Assembly: GCA_013002285.1 (NCBI GenBank)
Contig: JABDKJ010000076.1
Location: forward strand, 1-64,000
Reading direction: 5' to 3'
Source: Flavobacteriales bacterium
GTDB taxonomy: Bacteria > Bacteroidota > Bacteroidia > Flavobacteriales > JABDKJ01
DNA length: 64,000 nt
Below the pieces are notes generated by a model. The model had not been told where the DNA came from. It saw only the letters and a program-made list of their open reading frames with translations, and made no database searches. The translations under genes and the position numbers were made by a program. Shown piece after piece: positions 1 to 8,825 of this stretch. Every line of letters starts with the position of its first letter. Within the stretch, counting starts at the first letter, position 1.

Positions 1-104
1 GGCTATAGCGTTGGTGTTCACCTCTTACCATTCCGAACAGAGAAGTTAAGCCCAACAGCGCTGATGGTACTGGGTTCGCCCTGGGAGAGTAAGTCGTTGC
101 CAAT
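1..104 (+). rRNA. rrf: 5S ribosomal RNA (5' end cut by the window edge)
   Basis: The stretch holds the conserved 5S core, including CCGAACAGAGAAGTTAAGCCC and the GATGGTACTGGG and GGGAGAGTA blocks, ending near GTCGTTGCCAA. The first few bases of the 5' helix lie left of the window. The 16S and 23S genes of the operon should lie upstream, outside the window. The end is set by the loss of 5S similarity just before the T-rich stretch. Confidence 0.93.
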
Positions 105-111
105 TTTATTT

Positions 112-146
112 AAAAGCCTTCAAGCTAAGCTTGAAGGCTTTTTTAT
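112..146 (+). terminator. rRNA operon terminator (bidirectional)
   Basis: A perfect inverted repeat (AAAGCCTTCAAGCT / AGCTTGAAGGCTTT) is followed by a T run a few bases after the 5S. The opposite strand also carries T-rich sequence after the stem, so it can end the minus-strand gene at 205-1461 too. Confidence 0.9.
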
Positions 147-204
147 GGAATATATTTTGAAGGAAAGAATTATAAGGTGAGCTAGGATCAGAATGGAATC
201 TGAA

Positions 205-1461
205 TTAAGTCTTTTGCTTTTTTTTCTTTGCTGCTGGGAAGAGTATATTGTTTAGAATCAGACGGTATCCAGGTGAGTTTGGGAAAAGATTCAGGTCAGT
301 TGGAGGGTCACTCACTAAGTGCCTATAGTCCTCAGGGTCATGACCACCATAAAATGTCCATTGACCAAGTCCAAATTCTCCATGTATGTATTTTGCCGTC
401 TTATGGCTTTTAGTTTCACCCATTACAACGATATCTGATTTTAAATATTGATCTTTAAATGAAGTGGTTTGTCCCATAAATCCTTTTATCACCTGTTCAT
501 GGTTTTGTGTGAGCATTGTAGGAATAACGTCCCATTTAGCTGAGAATTCAAATAAGGTGAAAAAATCTTTCATTTGACCGATCTTCGCGTGGATGTCCGT
601 GGCATCAATAGTTGAGAATTCGTACTTCATTGGATTCTTCTCCAATTGAAAATTCTCAAAGGCAAAAGTGCCATCAAAATTTAGTTTTGACTGAGCAGTT
701 GGATCAGCACCATCGCCATCAAACATTGATTCGCAAATGTCTGTATGCTCTGCTGCAAGTGAAATGTCAAAGGAGTCTGTACCAGAACACATCGTAAATA
801 AGTATCCACCTCCTGCGACATATTCTCTAATGGTGGTCGATACAGCTCTTTTCAATTCTGAAACTTTTTCGAATCCTAATGCTGACGCAGAAGATTCTAA
901 TTCTCTTACCTGATCTTGGTACCATTTAGCGTTTTTATAACTAGCATAGAACTTACCATATTGGCCGGTAAAATCTTCGTGGTGCAAGTGAAGCCAATCA
1001 TATGTAGTAAGTTTACCATTTATGATCTCTTCATCGTAAATAACTTCATAGGGAATTTCAGCATATGTCATTACAAGTGTCACCGCATCATCCCATGGAA
1101 GTTTTGATTTAGGTGAATAAACAGCGATCTTTGGTGCTTTCTCTAATTTTACGATCTCCATATTTACTTCTGGATCTCCAATTTCTCGAACGATATTAGC
1201 GTATTGGGCATTTGCTATGATGTTATAGGTTATTCCTCTAATGACACATTCTTCTTCTATGTCTCCATAAAAGTCCATCATAAAACTTCCACCTTCATAA
1301 TTTAGAAGCCATTCTACTTCTATGTCGTTTTGAAGCACCCAAAAGGCAATTCCGTAAGCTTTGAGGTGGTCTTTCTGAGAATCGTCCATAGGAATGAACA
1401 ATTTGGATGCATATGATGACGTAGCCATCGCTAGCATAATAATGAGTAAAATCTTTTTCAT
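205..1461 (-). CDS. conserved exported protein of unknown function
   Basis: The 418-aa product starts with a clear signal peptide (MKKILLIIMLAMATSSYA), so it should be periplasmic or outer-membrane located. Just after it comes LFIPMDDSQKDHLKAYG, a block I recall from a Flavobacteriia-wide family. That family often carries the database label 'asparagine synthetase B', but I see no glutaminase or synthetase motif that justifies the name. A Gly-rich segment near residue 220 (AGGGYLFTMCSGTDSF) resembles the nucleophile-elbow region of GATase1-like folds; that is inference only. It lies 79 bases downstream of dnaB on the same strand and may be read through from it. It ends toward the rRNA terminator hairpin. 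Confidence 0.6.
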   Translation of the reverse strand: MKKILLIIMLAMATSSYASKLFIPMDDSQKDHLKAYGIAFWVLQNDIEVEWLLNYEGGSFMMDFYGDIEEECVIRGITYNIIANAQYANIVREIGDPEVNMEIVKLEKAPKIAVYSPKSKLPWDDAVTLVMTYAEIPYEVIYDEEIINGKLTTYDWLHLHHEDFTGQYGKFYASYKNAKWYQDQVRELESSASALGFEKVSELKRAVSTTIREYVAGGGYLFTMCSGTDSFDISLAAEHTDICESMFDGDGADPTAQSKLNFDGTFAFENFQLEKNPMKYEFSTIDATDIHAKIGQMKDFFTLFEFSAKWDVIPTMLTQNHEQVIKGFMGQTTSFKDQYLKSDIVVMGETKSHKTAKYIHGEFGLGQWTFYGGHDPEDYRHLVSDPPTDLNLFPNSPGYRLILNNILFPAAKKKKQKT

Positions 1462-1540
1462 GTTAGAGAGATGTTGAATACTATAAAACTATACGAAAAG
1501 TATTCGCTTTTGGTGTCTATACAGCAAATTTAATTCCAAA

Positions 1541-3049
1541 CTATTGTTGGAAATATGCGTCATCGCCATCGGCTTCATTCATGCTTGAAGAGAACGTAAC
1601 TGTAGAAGGAGTGTTTTCAAAATTATCATTGGGTGATAATTCAGTAAATGTATTTTCTTCCAAATTGTCGAATTTAGCAAACTGAGCAATGAACTTTAGC
1701 CGCACAGAGCCTGTAGAACCATTTCTGTGCTTGGCTACAATGATCTCTGAAATACCTTGGGTAGATTGACCTTCTGCATCTACATCGAAACCATGATATT
1801 CTGGTCTATAAATAAATGTAACGATATCTGCATCTTGCTCGATCGCTCCAGAATCCCTGAGGTCTGAAAGTTGTGGCCTTTTGTCGCCCCCTCTTTGTTC
1901 TACTGCTCGACTTAACTGAGAAAGAGCAATTATTGGAACATTCAATTCTTTTGCAATACTCTTAATAGATCTTGAGATCGTACTGATCTCTTGTTCTCTA
2001 TTACCTTTTTTATCACTTCCACCAGTCATGAGTTGGAGGTAATCGATGATGATCAACTCTACATCATGTTTTTGCTTTAGTCTTCTACATTTTGCTCTAA
2101 GCTCAAAAATGGAGATCGCAGGGGTGTCATCTATATAAATCGGTGCTTCTGACAATTCCTTTATCCTGGTATTCATCATGACGAACTCATGCTCTCTGAG
2201 CTCACCTTTTCTGAGTTTCTCACTTGAAATTCCAGATTCGGCTGAAATCAACCTGTTCACCAGCTGAATATTGGACATCTCAAGAGAGAAAATGGCTACA
2301 GGCCTTTTAAATTTTACTGCGGTATTTCTTGCCATTGACAGTACAAACGAGGTTTTTCCCATACCCGGACGTGCAGCCACGATTATCATGTCGGACTTTT
2401 GCCAACCAGAGGTGATCCTATCAAGGTCGGTAAAGCCAGTTGGTACTCCACTTAATCCTATATCTTTGGATTTCATGGCTTCTATCTCCTCAATAGCTTC
2501 TGCCATGAGAAGGTGCATCTCTTTAAAATTCCTTTTGATGTTTCCTTCCGTTACTTCATAAAGACTTTTTTCGGTTACATCTAACAACTCGAACACATCT
2601 GATGTTTCATCAAATGCAGAATGCATAGTATTATTTGAAATTCTAATAAGCTCCCTTAGTATGTATTTCTCTAATATAAAACGGGCATGCGTTTCAATAT
2701 TTGCGGTAGAACCAATGTTATTAGTTATCTCGGTTAAATACACAGGACCTCCTGCCAATTCTAATTCACCTTTTGCGCGAAGTGTTTTAGTGACAGTAAT
2801 GATATCTATTGCTTCTGGTTTATCGAATAATTCTTTGATCGCTTTAAAAATAAAAACGTGCTTGGGATCGTAAAAAACCTCCGGATGCAGAATATCTATA
2901 CAATCATTTAGAGATCTGCTATCAGTTAATATTGATCCCAAAACAGCTTTTTCGATCGGGATCGCTTGAGGTGTAATTTTTTGGTCTATACCGGTTGGCA
3001 CAGACTTCAAGCCTGACGGCCTTGGTTTTTTGTTTATAAGCGATTCCAT
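1541..3049 (-). CDS. dnaB: replicative DNA helicase DnaB
   Basis: DnaB is the hexameric ATP-driven helicase that unwinds DNA at the replication fork. The N-terminal helical domain is recognisable (AIPIEKAVLGSIL, HPEVFYDPKHVFIF). The RecA-like C-terminal domain has Walker A ARPGMGKT about 230 residues from the start and Walker B LIIIDYLQLM, followed by LSQLSRAVEQR and LRDSGAIEQDAD, all typical of DnaB. The frame is open up to a GTG at 3109. I chose the ATG at 3049 because it leaves about 23 residues before the conserved ITPQAIP block, matching relatives; 3079 is also possible. The length of about 502 aa is normal for the phylum, and no intein is present. Confidence 0.95.
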   Translation of the reverse strand: MESLINKKPRPSGLKSVPTGIDQKITPQAIPIEKAVLGSILTDSRSLNDCIDILHPEVFYDPKHVFIFKAIKELFDKPEAIDIITVTKTLRAKGELELAGGPVYLTEITNNIGSTANIETHARFILEKYILRELIRISNNTMHSAFDETSDVFELLDVTEKSLYEVTEGNIKRNFKEMHLLMAEAIEEIEAMKSKDIGLSGVPTGFTDLDRITSGWQKSDMIIVAARPGMGKTSFVLSMARNTAVKFKRPVAIFSLEMSNIQLVNRLISAESGISSEKLRKGELREHEFVMMNTRIKELSEAPIYIDDTPAISIFELRAKCRRLKQKHDVELIIIDYLQLMTGGSDKKGNREQEISTISRSIKSIAKELNVPIIALSQLSRAVEQRGGDKRPQLSDLRDSGAIEQDADIVTFIYRPEYHGFDVDAEGQSTQGISEIIVAKHRNGSTGSVRLKFIAQFAKFDNLEENTFTELSPNDNFENTPSTVTFSSSMNEADGDDAYFQQ

Positions 3050-3138
3050 TCTTCGAATATATCTCCAATTGCTGATCATTGTTGATTTATTGTTCCAATA
3101 TTCATCCACATTTTATACATGCCATTTCTTAACAATTG

Positions 3139-3171
3139 TTGATACTATCATGATCTTTTGCCTTAATTTTG
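3139..3171 (+). promoter_or_regulatory. putative Bacteroidota-type promoter of the 3199 lipoprotein gene
   Basis: A TAATTTTG -7 element (3164-3171) fits the TAnnTTTG consensus. A TTG (3139-3141) lies 22 bases upstream, within the loose spacing known for the phylum. Transcription would start near 3178, 20 bases before the TTG start codon. Confidence 0.45.
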
Positions 3172-3198
3172 TGGACTATAGCTTATCTGTAAAGGGTT

Positions 3199-4488
3199 TT
3201 GGATAGAGTTTGCTTAAATATTTTGTGTGTACTTGTTATTCTTACAGGATGTGTAAAAGAGGATGACGTGCTGCCCCCTGTGGTTGTGTATGACTTGCCA
3301 TTGGAAAATAGCGTTTATGCTGTGCCTGACACTATTCAGGTTAGGGCTGATATCAGTTCTGAAGAGATGTTAGAATCTGTTGATGTGAGGATCGTTGACC
3401 ATAACTATACTCCTAGTTCTGAAAGTATATTAAATCAGGTTAGTGCCATGAGCTATGAACTCAATGAATTTTTGATCATTGATGATATCTATTTGGAAAG
3501 TGGCGAGTTCTTTGTCGAGATCATAGCAAGATCTCAAAATGAAACAAAAAGAAAATATCAACCCATTCAGATCAATGAATATCCTAGATTATTTGAAAAA
3601 CTCGCAGTCGTGCAGGAGGACGGAGGTATACAGTTTATAGGTGGAATTTCGGATACTTTGCAATTAGAGAATTTTAGCACTGCAGGAGCTAATGAAACTG
3701 ATATAGCCATTGTGAATAATTATCACAGGCAACTTGTTGTTGGTTACTCTAATGGCTCTTTGATCGCGTATAGCACTGAAAGCAATTCTATTGTATGGGA
3801 AACTGTTCAAAGTAATCCTATTTGGTCTGATTATTATAAAGATGCGTTCATTGATGAGGATGACAGGACTACTTATGTTAGCACAAGTGATGGTGAAATA
3901 TTAGGATTCGATCAATTCGGAAATAATGGAAGTTTAATTAATGTTGGTGAGAACAATAAAGCAGGGCAAATTTATGTTGACGGGGATCTAGTGATTGCAG
4001 AAGTAGAGACCCAAAATGGGCTTGAACGATGGATAAAGGTGTTTTCTAAATACACAGGTTCGTTAATTACTACTTCTGCCTCTATTGGTATGGACGTGAA
4101 GAATATTCTGAAAGTAGGAGAAGGGGAGTATCTAATAGCTGGAGATGGAGCAGAGCAGTTGGTAGTTTATTTTAGAGATGGAAATGGATTCTTCGATCCA
4201 GGATCCTTTGAGATCGGCAGTATAAGCGATGTCGCCATTACTGACGATGGTAATGTTATTGTTGCTCATAGTACCGGAATTTATCTGTATGAGCCAGATA
4301 CCAATGCTCTGTTTAACATAGGGCCGTATTTGGATGTGATCGACATCGAATATGAAGAGTCTACTGGAGTCTTGATAATGGCTTCAGAGCAATTAATTCG
4401 CTATTACAGTGTTCAAACTGCTTCTATTGTCAATGAGATTTACATTGGGGATAATGTACAAGAAATAGATCTCATTTATAACAAATAG
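3199..4488 (+). CDS. lipoprotein with a propeller-like domain
   Basis: The 429-aa product begins at a TTG codon. It has a hydrophobic leader ending in a lipobox (LVILTGC), so it should be a lipid-anchored protein. Residues of about 35-130 resemble an Ig-like or cadherin-like module (VYAVPDTIQVRADIS). The rest contains repeated strands with WD/quinoprotein-like phrases (YVSTSDGEILGFD, VGYSNGSLIAYSTES, ITDDGNVIVAHSTGIYLYEPD), suggesting a beta-propeller. No enzyme motif is visible and I do not know the family. It is monocistronic, with its own promoter-like element, and runs convergently into the YihY-family gene with one base between them. Confidence 0.7.
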   Translation: MDRVCLNILCVLVILTGCVKEDDVLPPVVVYDLPLENSVYAVPDTIQVRADISSEEMLESVDVRIVDHNYTPSSESILNQVSAMSYELNEFLIIDDIYLESGEFFVEIIARSQNETKRKYQPIQINEYPRLFEKLAVVQEDGGIQFIGGISDTLQLENFSTAGANETDIAIVNNYHRQLVVGYSNGSLIAYSTESNSIVWETVQSNPIWSDYYKDAFIDEDDRTTYVSTSDGEILGFDQFGNNGSLINVGENNKAGQIYVDGDLVIAEVETQNGLERWIKVFSKYTGSLITTSASIGMDVKNILKVGEGEYLIAGDGAEQLVVYFRDGNGFFDPGSFEIGSISDVAITDDGNVIVAHSTGIYLYEPDTNALFNIGPYLDVIDIEYEESTGVLIMASEQLIRYYSVQTASIVNEIYIGDNVQEIDLIYNK

Positions 4489-4489
4489 A

Positions 4490-5422
4490 TCATCCCTTTA
4501 ATTTCTGGATCTTTTCATTTGCTGCTGAAATACTCAGGTTTAATTCAAAGCCTATTAGCAGAATAATGGAATTGTAATATATCCAGAAGAAGAATACCAA
4601 TATGGCTCCAATGCTTCCGTAGAGCTTGTTGTAGTTGCCAAAATTGTTGACGTAATAAGCAAAACCTGCACTTACCAAGATCATAAGAATACTTGCTACA
4701 GTGGCACCCGCTGAGGTGAACTGCCATTTTTTTCTTTGAGGATTTCCCATGTTGTAGAGTGTAGAGATCGCAAACATGAACAAGAGGAAAATGACAAGAT
4801 AGTTCAAGATGTAGAATATGCTAGACCCTAGATCTGAGACAAGTATCTCATTTTTTTGAAGCAAGGCTAATAGATTTTCTGACACTGTCATGGCTGCTAA
4901 CGCGGCTACAATGAAAATGGTGATCAAACCTAATATCGCTAAAGAAACCAATTGTTGACTTAGAAGAGACCGTTGTTCTGTGATATTGATAGACCGCGCA
5001 AATGCTGCTAAAATGGATTGAAATGCACTTGATGAATAGTAAATGGCCAAGATAAAACCGACTGAAACAATAGCACCTCCTTTGGCGAATAGCTGGTCTA
5101 AATATGGAGTTAATATATCCATGGTCTCTTTTGGGAGAAATGCGGACATGGCTTGCTGCAGTTGGTCTGTGAACTGAGGGAATATTAAAGGAATAGCACT
5201 AATGAGCACGATCATGGCAGGGATAGAGGCCATAATGAGCTTGAAGGAAATAGCTGAGGCTCTTGTTGTCAGGCCACCCTTAACTAGAGAATCCCAAAAG
5301 AACCGTGCAACATAATAGAGACTAGCTCCTTCAAATCCTGGGAGAACGATCTTTTTTGAAACATTGACCAATGAAACTACAGGTCCCCATTTTACTATTC
5401 TATTTGTAATATTCTTGATCAT
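4490..5422 (-). CDS. YihY/BrkB-family inner membrane protein
   Basis: The 310-aa protein has about six predicted membrane helices and the family's hallmark region near residue 50 (TTRASAISFKLIMASIPAMIVLI), followed by FPQFTDQLQQAMSAFLP. The C-terminal part contains LYGSIGAILVFFFWIYYNS, also typical. The family was once called 'ribonuclease BN' because of an old misassignment; its true function is unknown and it is probably a transport-like membrane protein. The start overlaps the nadC stop by four bases (ATGA), so the two genes are translated from one transcript. Confidence 0.88.
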   Translation of the reverse strand: MIKNITNRIVKWGPVVSLVNVSKKIVLPGFEGASLYYVARFFWDSLVKGGLTTRASAISFKLIMASIPAMIVLISAIPLIFPQFTDQLQQAMSAFLPKETMDILTPYLDQLFAKGGAIVSVGFILAIYYSSSAFQSILAAFARSINITEQRSLLSQQLVSLAILGLITIFIVAALAAMTVSENLLALLQKNEILVSDLGSSIFYILNYLVIFLLFMFAISTLYNMGNPQRKKWQFTSAGATVASILMILVSAGFAYYVNNFGNYNKLYGSIGAILVFFFWIYYNSIILLIGFELNLSISAANEKIQKLKG

Positions 5423-6255
5423 TTCATCGCCTTGAGGCTTAGGTCAAGACTTTTTATCTGATGCGTTAATGCTCCTATTGAAATGAAATCTACCCCAGTT
5501 TCTGCATAATCCCTAATATTCTCCTTTGTAATACCACCACTGCTCTCTGTCTCGAACATTCCATTAATCAGATGTACTGCATCTTTCGTTTGTATTGGCG
5601 TGAAATTGTCAATGAGGATGCGATGAATACCCCCAACATCCATTATCTCCTGGATCTCTTCCATATTCCTAGCTTCGACCTCGATCGGGATGTCTTTGTT
5701 CTTCTGTTCCAGATAAGCGATCACTTTATTTATCGCTGATCTTATTCCACCTGCGAAATCTATGTGGTTATCCTTTATCATTACCCTATCATATAAGCCC
5801 ATGCGATGATTATGACCACCTCCAATTTTCACCGCAAGTTTCTCAAAATACCTAAAGTTGGGTGTGGTTTTGCGTGTGTCAAGGATCTTTGCATTTGTAC
5901 CTTCTACAAGCTTTACCAATTCACCCGTGTGGGTTGCTATACCACTCATGCGCTGCATGATGTTGAGAGCCAACCGCTCTGCAATGACTATAGATCTTGA
6001 AGAACCTGAGACATAGAATGCTTCATCTCCATATTTTATTTCTGAGCCATCTGTGATCTGAACATCAATTTCCAATTCTGGATCGACATGTTCAAACACT
6101 TTTAGCGCAATATCCACACCAGCAAGGATCCCTTCCTGCTTTACGAGTAATCTCGCTTTGCCCTTTGCATCGGCAGGAATGGTAGAGAGGGAAGTGTGGT
6201 CGCCATCTCCAATGTCTTCTTTAATAGCCGCTTGTATGAATTCATCTACTGTCAT
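5419..6255 (-). CDS. nadC: nicotinate-nucleotide pyrophosphorylase (carboxylating)
   Basis: NadC converts quinolinate and PRPP to nicotinate mononucleotide, CO2 and pyrophosphate in de novo NAD synthesis. Family motifs are present in order: DILDTRKTTP-type (AKILDTRKTTPNFR), EKLAVKIGGGHNHRMGLYD with KDNHI, EVEARNMEEI, ILIDNFTP, and the C-terminal SIGALTH. The length of 278 aa is normal. It is the first gene of a pair with the YihY-family gene. No nadA or nadB is in the window. Confidence 0.96.
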   Translation of the reverse strand: MTVDEFIQAAIKEDIGDGDHTSLSTIPADAKGKARLLVKQEGILAGVDIALKVFEHVDPELEIDVQITDGSEIKYGDEAFYVSGSSRSIVIAERLALNIMQRMSGIATHTGELVKLVEGTNAKILDTRKTTPNFRYFEKLAVKIGGGHNHRMGLYDRVMIKDNHIDFAGGIRSAINKVIAYLEQKNKDIPIEVEARNMEEIQEIMDVGGIHRILIDNFTPIQTKDAVHLINGMFETESSGGITKENIRDYAETGVDFISIGALTHQIKSLDLSLKAMK

Positions 6256-6405
6256 AGGAATTGTTGGGTCATGAATTTAAGAAATTGAATTTTTGCTCAT
6301 GTAAGTATATCAAATGGACATTGTTTTTGAAATTATCTCTGATATATTATTCCATCTTAGATCGTACATAACAAGAGATCTTCAATTTTCTATTATACTT
6401 ACAGG

Positions 6406-6873
6406 ATGGAGATAAGATTGATCTGCCTGGGAAAGACCACCGAAAAATACATTACTGAAGGTTTAGAGAACTATGAAAAGAGAATGAAGCATTATGTGAA
6501 ATTCTCTATAGTTTATGTGCCGCACCCAAAATTGAAAGGCGACCTGAGTTGGGACAATATCAAGGATGCAGAAGGTGAATTGTTCAAGAAGAGTTTGAAG
6601 AATGAACCCTATATATTGTTCGATGAAAAGGGCAGTGAGTACACATCTATATCATTCGCACGATCTATTCAAAAGGAATTCAATAAGGGTGGAAAACGAT
6701 TGAATTTTCTGATCGGAGGAGCATTTGGCTTTTCTAAAGAGATCTATGCAGGAGCGAGTGGCCAATTAGCTTTGTCCAAACTAACGTTTTCACATCAATT
6801 AGTAAGGCTTGTGGCCATGGAGCAGTTTTACAGAGCTATGACGATAATCAAGGGCGAAAAATATCATCATTGA
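6406..6873 (+). CDS. rlmH: 23S rRNA pseudouridine-1915 N3-methyltransferase RlmH
   Basis: RlmH is a SPOUT-class, S-adenosylmethionine-dependent enzyme that methylates pseudouridine 1915 in helix 69 of 23S rRNA on assembled ribosomes. The 155-aa length, the SAM-binding knot region FLIGGAFGFSKEI and the C-terminal LVRLVAMEQFYRAMTIIKGEKYHH region (cut here in parts: LVRLVAMEQFYRA, GEKYHH) are diagnostic. It starts at an ATG without a strong Shine-Dalgarno, as is usual in the phylum. It is divergent from nadC and is followed 39 bases later by the repeat-protein gene. Confidence 0.97.
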   Translation: MEIRLICLGKTTEKYITEGLENYEKRMKHYVKFSIVYVPHPKLKGDLSWDNIKDAEGELFKKSLKNEPYILFDEKGSEYTSISFARSIQKEFNKGGKRLNFLIGGAFGFSKEIYAGASGQLALSKLTFSHQLVRLVAMEQFYRAMTIIKGEKYHH

Positions 6874-6912
6874 AAAGTACCAAAATATCAAAGATCTCGT
6901 ATAAACTGTGAA

Positions 6913-7323
6913 ATGAAGCAATATCCTGCGAAAATATTGATCGCCTGGGGAGAGGCTATTAAGGGAAACAACAAGATAGAGCATTGGTTAATGGAGAATG
7001 GCTATAGAGAGTTGATCGCTTTTAATTTTGCTTTAGCCAACTATAACAAAGCCCGAAAATGGTTAGTGGAGAATAATTTTCCAGAATGGTTGGCTTGCGC
7101 CCAATTCATAGATCATGATCAGAAAGCAGGTGAGTGGCTGAAAACACACAAATTTGATGTATTGATCCGATTAGCTCAAATGGCTAGAAGAAATAAAACA
7201 GCAGAGCTTTGGTTACAGCATCATGGCCAAAGAGAATTCATTGTGATAGGCCATTTATTGGCCGACTATGTCGATCAACTGGAATTTGATCAAGGAGACA
7301 TTCATAGATCTCCTTTTAAATAA
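6913..7323 (+). CDS. small protein of four exact 25-residue WL repeats
   Basis: This 136-aa cytoplasmic protein is not a family I can name. After a 20-residue N-terminal segment containing AWGEAIKGN, it is made of four units that start at residues 21, 46, 71 and 96. Each begins [KT]hxxWL (KIEHWL, KARKWL, KAGEWL, TAELWL) and has a hydrophobic triad about ten residues later (ELI, EWL, VLI, EFI). Trp-Leu falls at 25/26, 50/51, 75/76 and 100/101. This fits a two-helix solenoid repeat of the ARM/HEAT/ankyrin-like kind and so a protein-binding role, which is inference. It follows rlmH by 39 bases and ends one base from the convergent lipoprotein gene. Confidence 0.75.
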   Translation: MKQYPAKILIAWGEAIKGNNKIEHWLMENGYRELIAFNFALANYNKARKWLVENNFPEWLACAQFIDHDQKAGEWLKTHKFDVLIRLAQMARRNKTAELWLQHHGQREFIVIGHLLADYVDQLEFDQGDIHRSPFK

Positions 7324-7324
7324 T

Positions 7325-8251
7325 TCAGAGGCCTATTTCTTGCCTCAAATGTTCATCTGCATTTGAGTTTTGTCCCCAATAAGGTTCTTTCACAGATTTT
7401 TTCAATGTGGCTTTTGTAGTTAGTCTTTTCTTATTTGGGCCAAATCCACTTTCGTATGAGTCCTCCCAATAGGTGATACGGTATGGAAATTGGCTATGTG
7501 CATGCACCTGCAGTTCTCGTCCGTTTTCATATTTCACAGTGTACACATAAAATTCATGGCTATCGTCATTCACTTTTAGGGTGAGACCGGCAATTGCGTT
7601 TAATGGCTCAGCATCGTAATGAAGCAAACGCGTATGCATGAGTGATGGAATGATCTTGATGTTTCCCTGAGGAAGTCCTAAAGGGTTCAGCCTCATTCTT
7701 GTCCATATTTCATCTTCTAGAAAAGCATAGTCCATATAATACTCTTGTTCACCTTCTTTTTCGAAATATGAATGACCAGTGAACTCATATTGATCCTTGT
7801 CAAGATTAAGTTGGCTCCACACATGTCCGCACCACTCTTGTGAAGACATGCTGACTTTTACTGTTTTTTTGAATCTGGACATGTCTACAGGAGTGAAAAC
7901 CGAAGACATCATGGAATAATCGTAGATGCCGGTCGGGAATTTATTCAAGAAATTCATTTTAAGAACAGATGCAGAAGGCTCAGTAGTCATGGACTCTTTT
8001 TTCACTTGTTTGTTCAATAGAAAGTCTTCCGTAACAAATATTCTTACGGCCTTACCATTCCTTAGTTCTCCATATCTAGCTTGCTCTATGTCATAGACAT
8101 TCACTTCCGCTTTACCAGTATACCAATAAGTATTGAACTCCTTATTCTGTTCAACAATGGTCGGCATAGCCTCGGGCGTTTTTGATGCGCAAGAAGCCAA
8201 GATCAGGCTAAGTGCAGTCAATATTATAAAATGAATGCTATTCTTCTTCAT
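7325..8251 (-). CDS. conserved lipoprotein of unknown function
   Basis: The 308-aa product has a lipoprotein signal (ALSLILASC). It contains YWYTGKAEVNVYDIEQARYGE, shown here in part (YWYTGKAEVN, EQARYGELR), and GIYDYSMMSSVFTPV, blocks I recall from a Flavobacteriia-wide family. Databases often call that family 'septum formation inhibitor Maf', but it has no similarity to the Maf nucleotide pyrophosphatase, so the name should not be carried over. The start overlaps the end of the CPBP protease gene by 14 bases, making it the last gene of a four-gene set. Confidence 0.7.
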   Translation of the reverse strand: MKKNSIHFIILTALSLILASCASKTPEAMPTIVEQNKEFNTYWYTGKAEVNVYDIEQARYGELRNGKAVRIFVTEDFLLNKQVKKESMTTEPSASVLKMNFLNKFPTGIYDYSMMSSVFTPVDMSRFKKTVKVSMSSQEWCGHVWSQLNLDKDQYEFTGHSYFEKEGEQEYYMDYAFLEDEIWTRMRLNPLGLPQGNIKIIPSLMHTRLLHYDAEPLNAIAGLTLKVNDDSHEFYVYTVKYENGRELQVHAHSQFPYRITYWEDSYESGFGPNKKRLTTKATLKKSVKEPYWGQNSNADEHLRQEIGL

Positions 8252-8822
8252 CGTGATAATGCTCTGTAGTGTGGAGTATATTGTTCTTTACGTAAAACAA
8301 AAGTATGAGATCGAAAACCGTGTGTGCAAGAATGGGTGAATAAATTCCTTGATTATTGAATAGATAGCCGAAGGCTGCAGACACGAATACAAGGAAAACA
8401 CCATAGACGCTGATCTTCCAATCCATAGGATTTAGATAGCCATGGATGGCAACGAAAATTATAGCGGCTGGCCAGAGTCCAAGTATGTTTTGAATAGCTC
8501 CTCTAAAAAGTATTTCTTCTCCTATACCTGCCGCGAAGGAAATGAAAATGATCATGGGTATGCTCAAGTTCAGTTTTTGGAGCATTTTGGTGTATTTGCT
8601 CGTTGAGTTTTCCATGAAGGGAATACGAACCAATTGAATGGCCAACATAGCAGATGCTGCACCAAATAAAACACCTGTTGCGATCTGGAGAACTAATGAT
8701 CGTTTGTTCTCAAAAATGATGAGAAATGCATCATCGGAGAAAAAGTGCATGAGCACTATCGCAAAGATCGGAAACGCAATGAGCGTGAATAGAGCGAGGG
8801 CTTTTATGTTGACTCTTGGCAT
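8238..8822 (-). CDS. CPBP-family intramembrane glutamic protease
   Basis: The 194-aa membrane protein carries the full set of CPBP (Abi, Rce1-like) motifs: EExxxR at E102-E103-R107 (GEEILFRG), HxxxN at H127-N131 (HGYLN), and a third histidine at H167 in LAHTVFD. These enzymes cleave proteins or peptides in the membrane; the substrate cannot be read from sequence. Several hydrophobic helices surround the motifs. The gene sits three bases downstream of the MoxR-like ATPase gene and overlaps the lipoprotein gene, so it probably acts with, or is co-expressed with, the VWA/AAA pair. Confidence 0.88.
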   Translation of the reverse strand: MPRVNIKALALFTLIAFPIFAIVLMHFFSDDAFLIIFENKRSLVLQIATGVLFGAASAMLAIQLVRIPFMENSTSKYTKMLQKLNLSIPMIIFISFAAGIGEEILFRGAIQNILGLWPAAIIFVAIHGYLNPMDWKISVYGVFLVFVSAAFGYLFNNQGIYSPILAHTVFDLILLFYVKNNILHTTEHYHDEEE

Positions 8823-8825
8823 GGA

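Noticed and set aside
205..1461. Naming this gene asparagine synthetase B
   Set aside because: I see no N-terminal Cys glutaminase or ATP-pyrophosphatase loop; the label would be inherited by habit.
7325..8251. Naming this lipoprotein a Maf septum-formation inhibitor
   Set aside because: It has a lipobox and none of the Maf pyrophosphatase motifs.
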